From positions 95,001-132,500 of the forward strand of contig RPFO01000003.1 of the NCBI GenBank assembly GCA_009746045.1: 37,500 nucleotides of DNA, in the 5' to 3' direction. The DNA comes from Mesostigma viride (lineage: Eukaryota; Streptophyta; Mesostigmatophyceae; Mesostigmatales; Mesostigmataceae). Below the pieces are notes generated by a model. It was not told where the DNA came from, ran no database searches, and worked only from the letters and a program-made list of their open reading frames with translations. Position 1 is the first letter of the stretch, and every line of letters begins with the position of its first letter. A program made the position numbers and the translations under genes. This document shows positions 8,706-21,500 of this stretch, one piece after another.

Positions 8706-9450
8706 GTGTGCTGTTTTGGCTGGATGTCCCTCCTCCTATTGCGCATACCTATGGGATCAGAATACCTATGGGGTCAGCTTGCTTGGGCGTAGGCATGATA
8801 CACGAGTACTTACTTATATCTTGACTCCCGAATCTATTCCCTTCCTGCCCGTGGGGTCCACCACAAGCTTTCCTTTGTGTTGGGTCCATCCGCCACAAGT
8901 TCATTTGACATATTCTGATCATTTGACATATGTTCAAATGCAAGACACGGAGCATCACAACGCTCATGATGATCTTGTGTTCTATCTACCGGTGTAAATT
9001 AGTTAATGTACCGGTTCTAACTAACAGTCTATCTATACCGATATCACTGATGTAGCCTATGCCTAGGGGACTGGCATCTGGCACATCTTGTGATGCATGC
9101 TCGACACCAAGGGGGGGGAAGGAGGGCCGGGTCGGCAAAGTGCCTTGCAAAGCACAGTTTCCACACGAAGAAAGGTGCTGGCAACACCCATGCATCTGCA
9201 TTCAGTGTCAATGCATGCGCACCTGCGCATGCTAGCTCCAATGGCATAACAACAAAAGCTTGGGGACGAAAATGAGCATGTTGCTCAGTTTAGATTTGAC
9301 TTGCACATGTCCGCGATGTACTCATTCATGAATCCACCGCAAGTTACCGCATATAATGCCATGATAACCAATGCCATAGGATCTAGCATGTGCATTACGA
9401 ACTCAACCATTATTAGTGCTAAATAAAGCATCTAACCACAAATAACTAAA
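8706..9450. other. Intergenic spacer 3' of the RCC2-like gene, nothing recognised
   Basis: No exon, RNA gene or clear repeat was found. A minor motif GTGCCTTGCAAAGCAC at about 9130-9146 resembles the core of the dispersed motif described in the findings. Confidence 0.35.
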
Positions 9451-9455
9451 TTACA
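9451..9455 (-). terminator. Poly(A) signal (TGTAA) of the RCC2-like gene
   Basis: TGTAA on the minus strand lies 68 nt beyond the TAG stop codon at 9523-9525. TGTAA is the usual polyadenylation signal of Chlamydomonas and Volvox, so it supports both the gene end and the assignment to green algae. Confidence 0.6.
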
Positions 9456-9522
9456 TATCTACGTCCAAGCATGCGCCACGCGGTGCGCCGCACGCCGTGC
9501 GTGCAGCCTGACTGATAGGACC

Positions 9523-12500
9523 CTACTTCTTTTTGCCCGCAGCTTTCGCAGGCGCCGCCTTTGCTGCGGCTTTGCCCGCGGCCTTGGTTTCGGTTGCCGC
9601 TTTCTTGGCGGGCCCTTTCTTGGCCGCCGCTGCAGGGGCACCCTTGCGCTTGCCGCCGGCACTGGGGGCTGCCTCGTCCTCATCATCCAGGGTCTCTGCA
9701 CGCAACAAGACGTATCAATTTAAACTATCAACGTCCACATATGGATGAGAAGCACATTTGCCACATGTTCGAGAGAGCGCCTATCGCCAGATGCAGGGGA
9801 CGTGACGTGACGTGTGCGTGAACTCTCAAGCAAACAAATATGTGTAGGAACATAGGGCATCTTGATGTGTATGTCACCGCAAAAGCTATTGAGAGTGAGG
9901 AGACAGCATTCGCTACTACGCATTAGAAAACTAGTATGTTCTTGGGTTTGCCCCTGTGAATCAAGAACCTCCATTGCTCTGGCACCGAAAAGGCCGTCCT
10001 GGTTACAGGCCAAAAAACGAAGGCACTGAATAGGCTGTCCTGGTAACCAGCCGCAAACTATGGCATCGAATAGGCTGTCCTGGTAACAGGCCACAAAACT
10101 ATGACACCAAATAGACATACCTTCCACCTCCACCGGTGGCACCCACTCGGGCAACTGCGGCGAGTGTCCCACAGCACACACACGACAGCAAGACAACAAT
10201 TTCAGAGCCAAGTGAGGCGACAACGGAGTTTGTCCGTCAAGATAAGAGATAAGATGCAAGTTGTCCGTCAAGAATGCGAGTCCACACACAAGAAAGGCAA
10301 CGAGAGGGTCAAACACGTCAAAATCCGGTGGGACGTCATGCCGATGAGCAGCTATAGATTGGCCATGCGCCACTGGACAGCTCACCGGGTCTCCAAATGG
10401 GAGGCAAATGGCTCCCATACGTTCCCAAGCATCGGGCTGACTCTATCAATGCCCCTCACAACCCTACCGTCCCAAGCATCTCTTCCCAACCTTGGGCTGA
10501 CCCTATCAAAAGACCCTCAAGAAATCAGCCGCTACCAACCTGCCGCCGAGTACGTGGTCCGCTTGCAACGGTATGAAAAGTCTCACAATATGACTAGCCC
10601 AACTTGTCCTGCATGACCCGCTCCTTGTGCTTATCCCATGGTTGCATAGTAAGATGCTGTACAACGCTATAACATTATAAAATTGTGTTATCTATGGTTT
10701 GTTGGTACGGTGATGGTTTGTTAGTAAGGCGAGGGTTTGCTAATAAGGTGTTGTACGGCGTGACACGCCAACAGCACGTGACAAGCTGGCAGTACAATCT
10801 GTCCAGAGCCCTGGCCCTGTTCTTCTCGCACCTGCCCCATGGTCAGACACGCTTGATAATACCTGTTATCGCATCCTTGACCTCATATGCCATTCATTCG
10901 CAGTGAGTGATGGTCACAAGCCTGGCTACCCTACCTTGTCCAGAGCGGCCTTGTTCTTGTCTCGCTTGTCCACCACGAAGAGTGTGAACCCGTTGCCCGC
11001 GGTCACGCTGGTGGCCCCACGCATAGCGCCAGAGAGCCACACACACAGCCACGAACAGCCACGCATAAAGCCACCAGTCAGCGCATACAGCGTAAAGCCA
11101 TGTAAAGCAACGCAAAGCCACGTGCAGTGATGTTAGACGCCACATGCAGTGACGTACGGAGCCACGGAGCCACGTAAAGTGATTTTAAAGCAGCAGCCTC
11201 AAGAGCCCACAGTGCAAAGCAACAGTGGCGAGGGTGATACACGAGCTGCCGGTCAGCGCAAGAAAAAAAAAAAAAAAAAGCGAAGCCAAAAAGGATAACA
11301 GAGCAAAGCCAACAGGGAAACAAGAGCGACACACAAAAAGGGGAAAAAGAGCAACGCCAACAAGGAAAAAAGATCCAAACCAAAAAGGAAAAAAGATGGA
11401 CGTGGGAGCTGGTGATCTGCACAACAAGAAGAGCAGAGAAGAAAGGCAAGTATGAAAAACAACTCCTGGTTTAAGTATTGCCTGGGTTTCATTCATCATG
11501 GCAGCACTAAACCACTCGCGGAACCAGTGGCGTGCCTCTGTTCCGCGCCACTGGGCGAGGGCGGGCGCGCACAACCTACGGCTTCGCAAGGGAGCCCCTT
11601 TTGGATTAGGAGGGGGTAGGATTGGGAAAATGTTGACGGTGGACCCGGCGACACGCAATGACTCGGATGGCCCAAGGCCTCCCCCCCCAACACACACACG
11701 CAACATTCCATGATCTGTGCAAGCAGCTAGTGAACGCACTACCTGTGGGTATCTGGGAAGCCTTTCCAGTTTTGTCAGACCTTCCCTCCCACATGAAGCC
11801 TTTCCTGTGAACATCCAGCCGTGTGTAGGGACCTGTCTCCTATCCAGTGTCAAAGACCCACACCACCAGTCTCAATCAGCGGCACCCACCATGTGGCGCA
11901 TAATAACCTATAGATATGCCACTCTATATACTACTATATATGCTACTAAATATACTACTATATATGCTACTATATATACTACTACATATACTACTAAATA
12001 TACTACTATTTATGCTACTATATATGCTACTATATATATGCTACTATATAGACACCACCAGTCTTGAGCGTCACTTGCCCTATGGCACGTACAGCCCATC
12101 CTACGTGGCACCCACCAGTGCGTGAGGCATCCCTCCAGCGCCTGCACCTTGTCAGGGTTTGCGCATGACCTGCAGGGATGTGCCACAAGGGCGGCGGCAC
12201 ACGCAAGTGACGAGATAATAAGGGCAGGTAAATGGGTAACAGCGACAAAATATCGGGGCACCATGGACGAGAACAACCCCCCCGAAATATGCAGGTGCAG
12301 GTAACATGGTCAGCCTTGTGGCTATTTGGTGGGCCGTTGTTTTGTGATCCTTTATTACCATGTTATACTTATAATAACCGTGCTATACTTCATGATTATT
12401 CGCGTAATGGCCAACCAATACAAAGCACACTAATCAATACAGTATTATATTACATACAGTATACCAACGTATACAATACCCGGCATCCTTCTCGATCCCA

Positions 12501-15500
12501 CAGCACTCACTTTGGCCCCCGCGGCCCGTAGCCCAGCTCCCCGCTGGACGCCTGCCCCCACGTGATGGCCGACTCCTCGGCGCAGCACGCCCACGTGGTC
12601 TTGCCGCAGCTCAGGTGGCGCAGGTGCCAGCCGCTGGGCGCAGCGGCAGCATGACGGAAGTCATGAATACGCAATGAGGACAGGAATAGGCATGGAGCAA
12701 AGGAATAGGCATGGAGGGAAGGAACGGGCATGGAGGGAAGGATTAGGCATGGAGGACAGGAATAGGCATGGTGGAAAGGAACAGGCATGGAGGAAAGGAT
12801 TCGGCATGGAGGAAAGGAATAGGCATGGAGGGAAGGAATAGGCATGGAGGAAAGGAATAGGCATGGAGGGAAGGAATAGGCATGGAGGGAAGGAATAGGC
12901 ATGGAGGAAAGGAGTAGGCATGGAGGAAAGGATTAGGCATGGAGGGAAGGAGTAGGCATGGAGGGAAGGAGTAGGCATGGAGGGAAGGATTAGGCATGGA
13001 GGAAAGGAATAGGCATGGAGGGAAGGAGTAGGCATGGAGGAAAGGATTAGGCATGGAGGACAAGAATAGGGGATGAAGGCAGAAAAAGACATGGAAGACA
13101 GGTGAAGGGGTTGAAGGATATTTCTTTATTGATACCCACGTGAAGCAGTCTACATGCTGAACTAATGGAAGTCAGGAACAGGCATGGGCGTGAAGAGATG
13201 ATTTTTCTCCAGGCGCACGTGCAAGCCGAAAACCATCAATGTGCGGCATGGAACAAGGGCATGGGAATAGGCACGGGCATGGGCATGGAGACATGGATAA
13301 TTAGGTTTCACCGGTCTGCGGGCCGCAGACACCACACTGGCAAACGGTGGGCGTCGCTTAGGCATACAAAAATTGGAAAAGACACGTACAGGGAGCAGCG
13401 GGGGACAGGGGAACATCCATACAGGGGTAACGCTCGCGCTGTGCGCGCCGACAGCATGAGCCATGGGCACGGGCATGAATCAATCATTAAAATGAAATGA
13501 AATAAACCGAAATGAAATTAAAGATAGATCAGCAATGAGCATGGGCACGAATAGATCAGCACTTAGTAACCATGTGCTCTACCCCCCCCCCCCCCCCCCC
13601 CCCCAGGGAGGTAATCATGCATTTTGCAGGGAAAATAGATAGCAAAAAGAGAAACCCGGAGTGCCCTTCCACTGGCCGCATACTGCCCTTCCGTTACATG
13701 CAGATGCCACACAAAGTACGGCTTTGTGCACATAGTAGTATAAGCATACATAGTAGTATAAGTATGTACCATAGTAGTATAAGCATACATAGTAGTATAA
13801 GTATGTACCATAGTAGTAAAAGCATACATAGTAGTATAAGTATGTACCATAGTAGTATAAGCATACATAGTAGTATAAGCATACATAGTAGTATAAGCAT
13901 GTACCATAGTAGTATAAGCATGTACCATAGTACAGTAAAAACGTCTCTTGCCCCGGCCGTAGCCTGCAGGCCTGTGTGCAACCTTAAGAACCTTAAATGG
14001 ACAGTGTTGTGATCTACGGTGAGGATGTTCAGTAATGATGTACAGTGCCAATGTACGGTGATGAAGAAACAATCCAGTTGACCACGTGATGTGGTTAACT
14101 GGATCGATTCTTTATCACCGTACATCGATGATGCATGTTGTGGCCATTCATGGCATTTCAAGGCACGTGAGTGGAATACATGACCAGCACGTAAATAACT
14201 AATCCGAGGCATGAAATATCTGACCAGTAAAAAAACTAGTAAGCCGTGCAATGACATGTGCGTGGGACGAGAGGGAAAACACCGTCACTCGCTCGATACT
14301 TGTCATATGCCACCATCACAAAATTTACGGGGCTGACGGCCCTGAAGCTGACCTCAAGCTGGCCTACACGATAGCATGGACCCCTTCGTGTACCCTACCA
14401 GTACAGTGCTCGGCCTGCATCGACTTGGAGTACATGCAGCATAAACCCTTTAGCGTACGCTACCAGTACAGTGACCAGCCTCACCTGATCTCCAGCATCG
14501 GCTTAGGGTACATGATGCAGTCGCTCGACGGCTTCACCTTGCCCCACACGTACAACTGGTGGCCGGCTGTGGGGCCCGCCAAGAGAGCAGAGAGAGGCGA
14601 TTGGAGGTTGCACAAGCGTAGGCGCGGAGGCAACGGGCGCAAGCAAAAGGGCGCGGGCAAGGGGAGGCGACACAGGATCAGCCACGCTTCAGCGTCCTGA
14701 GTGGATGAGGACAGATGTGGTCTTTGATTTTATCGTTGATATGATCTTTGTTTAAATGTGGGTCGCACACGCAGCAACGACAAGGGGACGGCTGCACGGG
14801 ATTTCATAAACACCGGCTGTTGAGGAGCACCGGCTACTCAGCGCGGAGGGAAAAACGAGGGGGCGGTTATCGCATCCTTGTCGGCCTAGTTTTGATCCCT
14901 CATGTTGTGCACATTGACGAAAACGTTACTGTATAATCGGATAGGATCAAAGGAGTAGTTGCCTTGCGGGACTGCAGCGAAGAGGTTACAGGTCGCACGC
15001 TTATGTTTCCGAGACAAGAGCTCCCCCCAACAGGCTCGTTTCTTGCGCCATAAGCCAGTACATTAAAAGAAACTAGGCTTGCAAGACGCATGGCCAAGAT
15101 CATGCCAGCAGCTCACCTCCCGCTGCGCATGACACTGCGCCACCTGCACCGATGACAGCGTCCGCCGGGCACACGTTGCGCCCAGAGAACACCTCCACCT
15201 GCTTGGGCACCCACTCGTCTTTTTGCTCCTTGTGGCCCAGCCTGGGCGTTGGGAGAAGGGGGGGTGGGTGAGGGCAAGGGCCGAACGGGCCGAATGGGCC
15301 GAACGGGCCGAATGGGCCGAATGGGCCGAATGGGCCGAATGGGCCGAATGGGCCGAATGGGCCGAATGGGCCGAATGGGCCGAATGGGCCGAATGGGCCG
15401 AATGGGTCGATTGAGACGATACGGCCGATTGAATGCCAAAGTATAGAACTGGGGCATGGGAGAAATGTAGGGCGAAGAAGGAATCACCTGAAAAGGAAAA

Positions 15501-18500
15501 GAGCGAGGACAGCAGGAGATGCGGATGTCCAACGAGAAAAATGGGCGGAAGACCTGGAGACTGACTGCATCACGGTCATCGCAACAAAAGGGACGGGTAG
15601 GGGTTTGGCTGGGGGTGGGAGGGTGAGAGCTGTAACCGAAGGAAGCCATGAAAATGGAAAGAAAGGGTGAACGGAGGAGAGTGGGGAGGGCGCAGAGGCG
15701 GCTGAATGGCACATCTCACTGGTATTTGGAAGTGGACATCAGCCATGATTCCGGGTTCGGGTGGTAACACAACAGGGGACAACCTGACCAAGAAAATATT
15801 GCCAACAGCATAATCTGATCTCCACGATAAGCTCTTATCCCCTTCAACTACCCCACCCACATCCCGCAACATCTCCCCCCCTGTGTGCCCACATGCTAGC
15901 TGTGAGGGCAAGGACCGGGTTTGGGGAGGGGAAGAAAAACTACACGGACGGCAGAAGATAAGAATGGCTGGGTTTGGGAAGAATACGCCAGAAAAGAAAC
16001 ACGAGAAAACAACACATGGACAGCATGATTCCATACCTGCCGTAGCCTCCAAATCCCCAACTGCAGTCATGAAACGGGGCCAGTTTTCATTCCCAGTAGG
16101 CCCGCAGCGAACCAGCCAGAACATCCCAGCCCGGTCGTGAACAAAACCGGCACCCGGCGAGGATCCATCCGTGATGCCCGTCGCAGGTTCCCACGGCCAG
16201 CAATGTGCGAAGCAGGCCAGCCCATGTGTGTGAACGATCGATGCCAGTGAGACAGGGACACCAGGGACACAAGCAAGCAAATGTGTCACACAGGAGTGAC
16301 TGGTCAGTCCACACGCCACAATACTCACATGCACACACACACACACACACACTAACTAAAAGCACGATGCTCAACGCTTCCTGATGAATGGTGTAGGCTG
16401 CGCAAGTGGCTTGAATCGAAAACCGGGTCGTCATCATAACTCGTTGACCTACCCCACCTGACAACACATTCATTAATTCATTAAACTCGTGCTCCCGTTG
16501 GGTAGTCACGGAGCATTAACCCTGATGGATGGATGGATGGATGGATGGATGGATGGATGGATGGATGGATGGATGGATGGATGGATGGATGGATGGATGG
16601 ATGGATGGATGGATGGATGGATGGATGGATGGATGGATGGATGGATGGATGGATGGATGGATGGATGGATGGATGGATGGATGGATGGATGGATGGATGG
16701 ATGGATGGGTGTGGGTGTGGGTGTGGGTGTGGGTGTGGGTGTGGGTGTGGGGGTGGGTGTGGGGGTGGGGGTGGAGGTGTTGGTGGGGGTGACCACACAT
16801 GCTTTCAAGCAAGGGGAGACAAGAAGCCGTGCGAGCCGGGAGAACATAACAAACATCCAGCGACAAGACCAAACTGCATCTTTTGAACGACCGCACCCAA
16901 GATTTCGTATGCTAACGTTTATTTCATGCAAGAATAATTGACAAGCACTGCCAACACTTTCGAATCAGTACCTCCTGGACCAAGCACCCAAGCTTCAAAC
17001 ATCAGAAATGCACCGCGAGCATTTCTGGGTAAAACATCGTGGATTGTTGCTTGCGTCCGCACCTGTACTTACGGCTTCACAAGACAACCCCATGTATTCC
17101 TGTGGACTTACGTATACACGTGCCCTTGGTCGTCCAGCACGACTGCGATGATGGTGACGGGTGCAGGCAGGCAGATATGACCCCCCCATCAGGGTGCATG
17201 GCCATTAGGAGGCATGGCCATCAGTTGACACGGGGGAAAATCAAGCAAGAATGGTTACGTCAGCCATCGAAAGGGGCGAAACAACAACAAAGACGGCCCA
17301 TGCTTCCCCCGGGCTCCCCCCGCCACCACACATACAGGAAAAAGCATGTCAATGCACCTTCCCAACTCACGGCCAGGACCTTACCAATTCAAGGCAAGAA
17401 CAAGGCTTGGCCAAGATCGACACCACAGGCTTTCAGTCTTCACACACACAGCAACATGCACGCACAGGGGGACAAAAAAGTGACAACTCACCATTCACAA
17501 TGGCGCATGAGTCGCACGGCAACTCTGCGGCAACAGAGACAAGTTCCTTGCACTGTTCCCCCCAGGCACAACGCGAATGACAATCTACCTCACCAGTATC
17601 GCGGGACAAAGGGCCCCCGATCCTAGTCCGTTTGAAGCCTTCCTTTCTTTGCTCCTCCCCCTTTTTCTCCCCCTTTTTCTCCCCTTTTTTCTCCCCCTTT
17701 TTCTCCCCTTTTTTCTCCCCTTTTTTCTCCTCCCCTTCCCCTCAAACCTTGCCCCCACGACTGTCCTCTGTTTCCCCTCGACGGCCGGAGAGAATGAAGC
17801 CGCTACCGATTCTCTCCGCCCCACCCCACCAGCCCTCCCCGAGTCCTTCGAATCCTTCTGCCAAGCTCGCCGAATTCTGACTATCAAAGCATAAGCCGCT
17901 GCTGAGCCATCTTATTCTTCATCCTCGGGAAGGGGGTACAGTCATTCACGCCTTAAGTTGGGTTGGCTGAAGTTGTGTTCATGCCTTAAGTTGGGTCGAA
18001 TAGGACGTTAAGTTCAAAGTAGTTCAGAATAGAATGTTTAAGTATCTTTAGTTCAAAGTAGTAGAATTTGGTATAGTCATTCACGCCTTAAGTTGGGTTC
18101 ACGCCTTAAGTTGGGTTGACCCCTCAAAAACCTCGAACCCAACTTAAGGCGTGAGTGACTGTACCCCTAGCTCAGCAGAGAATGGAATGAACCCCCTCGA
18201 GGCTGCTGTTTCGCCCCTTAGGCCTGCTGTTTGGCCCCTTAAGCCCGCTCCTTCAAAACTCTCATCCAACCACGTTGGGTTTTCTCCTTCAGCAAAGCGC
18301 GGATGTCTTCCCAGCTGACGTCTCGCCCAAATGGTTGATGCCGCATGCCACCTTGACCACCGTCCCACACACATGCCACCTTGACTGCCACCACCCCCCG
18401 CACATGCCACCTTGACCGCCTTCTCACCCGAGTGGTTGGTGCCGCATGCCATCTTGACCACCTTCTTGCCAGCCAGGGCGGAGATGGCTGCGGCCGATGG

Positions 18501-21500
18501 CTGCGGCTCGTACACGAGCGTCTTCCGGCCGTCCTCTGAGAAATGCTGCCGCCCGCAAAACGATAAGGGCATAGTAACATAGCACAGTAACACAGCATGG
18601 TAACGTAAGAGGAACAAGAACTTGACAAAACCATCATGAATGTGACAGTGCGGCGCACAGCCTTGCAGCCGTCCTGCGAGATGTGCTGCCGGACGCAACG
18701 CGGTACGAGCAGTACTCTAGCAAGAGCGATGACAGCAAAAGTACTAGGCATTACTGCGGCTCGTAGTCTTCTGGCCCTCCTCCGAAATCTTCTGCCGGAG
18801 GCCATGCGATTAGAGCGTGGCCATGTGAACCTTATTTGTGACGTTACGAGAGACCAGAGAAACTCCACGTGGCATCCAGCGCGCGTCACAAGCAAAGCAT
18901 GGCCATCACTCACATTAGCGGCATTCATGTCACAACAGTTGTGACCATTATACAACAGTTGTGACAATTATACAACAGTTGTGACAATTATACAACAGTT
19001 GTGACAATTATACCGCAGTTGTGACATTCATGCCACGATGGTGAATCACCGAAAGCACTACGCATCACAACCAGGAGGGCATATGCATGCCGTTCATCCC
19101 CATTTCTCTCATGTGGTTGTTCCTTCCAAGTGGCTCCTGTCAACCTCCCACCACGCCCTGTGGATAAAAGGTGACAGGAATAGCAAAAGAATCTACAGCA
19201 TTTTCTGGCCGGTCATCACGGTACTGATTCTGGTAGGTGTTCTGACATGCCAGGCCTGCGCAGGATTATTAATAATTTGATTGGGATAATCAGTCCCGAT
19301 GACTTTGTCGACATTTGATCTGCAGTGGATCTTCGTCGGCGGTTCATCTGAAGGGAATCCAGACAGTGCGCCGAGGCGGACCGCGGAAGCGAGCTCTACA
19401 CAGCTGCAAGCCCTTGCCTTCGATGTTTATTTACTACTATTTATGTAGTATTTATTTAATAGATATTCTACTGGATAATAACAATACAACTAGTAGCAGG
19501 CGCCACCAACAGCGAAACAAAAAATAAAAACTAACTAAATAAAATAAAACAGAAGAAAAGAATGCGCACTCACACAAAAGTCAGAGCCATGGCCCAGCTG
19601 TCCGTATTGAGGGAGCCCGCATGAGCTGGCAAGAGCACATGGAAGTGACGCACCCAGGAGAGCCCAGGCACACACACGCAGAGCCAAACCAGCATCAAAA
19701 GTCAGCAGTCAGAAAAGCAGTCACCGCAAATGCATTTGCGTAAATGAAAAAATGTTTGAAAGGTTTCAGAGCACCATATTATTCCATGCATCAATTGAAC
19801 CTGCGCGAAGCAGGCCCATCGGGTGGGCTCACACAGGCCCCCGGAACAAAAAGTGTTGACCGGAACAAAAGGTTTGGACCACAGAGGCCAACATCACGCC
19901 GCCGCCACTTTGCTCTCTGTGGCCCCTTCAATCTCGCAAAGGGCACACATTGTTGAGCAGAAAGCAGGATGTCAGTACTCGAAACAAATTTGGTTGTACT
20001 GTACGCGTTGCTTCGCGTACGAACATCAGCAGCCCATCCCGTTCACGGCCCCCTTCCTCTCACCCACGAGTCACTAGGTCTCAATAGTCACAGGCATCAC
20101 GCACCATAAATGCACAGGGCAGGCATCACGCACCATAAATGCACAGGGCAGGCATCACGCACGCATGCCAGAGGTGCCACCATGTGCGCGTGGCTAGCCC
20201 CCGTTTAACCACAACCAAAAAAATGTCAGAGACTGTGGCGCAGTTCGGTGGCTGCACGACAAGCAACCAAGGAGCCAGCTGGCATCGGAAGCATTCATGG
20301 GCATGGGTCCGGTCCGAGACGGCACGTGATGCCATGGCCCAAGCAGGCAGCATTAGTCATGACAGTTTCCCCTGCAGCCTGCCACACTCACTCAAGCTCC
20401 CGAGGAGCCTGCTAGAACATCGCAAGGCACCTCTCCCTACGACTTCGCGAGGCCGCTCCTTTTGGGCTCAATCGTGAAACTGTTGCCCGTCACTTGGTTG
20501 GGTTCCCAGCGAACGAGCCGCACTTACTACAGCTTCCCCTCCTTGTTCAGGAAGAGAGAGAACTCTCCCCCACACGCCACGTTGGTGATGCCCTCCAGGG
20601 GCACCTGGGTGGGCGTCTCGCTCACGGCTGCAGGGAGCACGCAAAGGACAGGGTGGACAAAGGGGCCGAAAGATTGAGGCAATCTCTCAGAGAGATTGAG
20701 TCAGTTCATCGCTTGGCGGATGGGAAAACAGACACCACACAGGCAGATGTCTGGAAGATGAGTGCCGATACTGCAGGGAACCCTCAGTAGGAAAACACCG
20801 AGTGCTGAGAAACCTGAGTTTGACACCCACTCTCTTGAGTTTGAACTGCCCGCATCCAAACTGCCCACATGCACCAGAGATTGGGGGTTGGCTAAGGCAC
20901 CTGACCACCGATCTCCCCCCCCCCCCCCCGTCAATCCGTCTACTTGGTCTGAAATACAAAAAATGACCGAACCGGCAAGCCCCACCCAAGATGTTTTGCC
21001 CAAAACAAGAGCATCCTCCCACCCCGCTTACAATTTTTCAACTACACCAAGCCTATGCGTAAATCTCTGGGTGTGGTGTCTACTCCAAGTCTTGTTTGAG
21101 CATGGTGATCGCCAAGTTCATTTCATCAGTGCCCAGCAATGTCTACACAGACATTCCCCACGGTTTATGCCCGTCGCCAAAGCTGTGTCAAGCGTCCACC
21201 GAGCACTAAGCAAGGTGTGGAAAATCCCTCACGCTGATGTACGTTTGCCAGCCAAAAACCTCGCATCTCCATAATGAACCCAAGTTCTCACTTGCCCGTA
21301 TGCAAGCACCAACTTTTCCACCCAGCCAGTACTCGCCTGTTCTTTATATCAAACAGTGGGTGCTTACCCACGCTTCCACCAAGCAAACACCCACTTTTCC
21401 ACCAAGCAACCACTCAATTTCATACTGTTGAAGAATTCAAGACATAACACAAATTAAGAATTCAAGACATACACAGTATAAGAATTATTATTATTATCTT

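Noticed and set aside
11710-11760. Minus-strand stretch [14 protein letters not shown] with good-looking splice sites, as an exon of the RCC2-like gene
   Set aside because: It can only be joined by a poor donor and gives extra residues. The exon at 11007-10935 fits the strong donor at 12115, keeps the phase and aligns better with the RCC2 pattern (FTLFVVDKR).
12507-13092. Minus-strand repeat proteins ([16 protein letters not shown]-like) and a possible CRISPR-like array
   Set aside because: The 19-bp units are contiguous with no spacers, so this is a minisatellite. Its 57-bp coding period is a by-product. Only the segment 12511-12633 is a true exon.
13563-14257. Overlapping frames with repeated ILLWYM or HSSISM text
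   Set aside because: They are read-through of the 18/21-bp minisatellite at 13730-13935.
16708-16792. Interstitial telomere repeat
   Set aside because: The unit is GGGTGT, not TTTTAGGG or TTTAGGG, and it is a decaying extension of the neighbouring GATG array.
16481-16941. Frames reading [16 protein letters not shown] and TPTPTP repeats
   Set aside because: They arise from the GATG and GGGTGT microsatellites in intron 9, on both strands.
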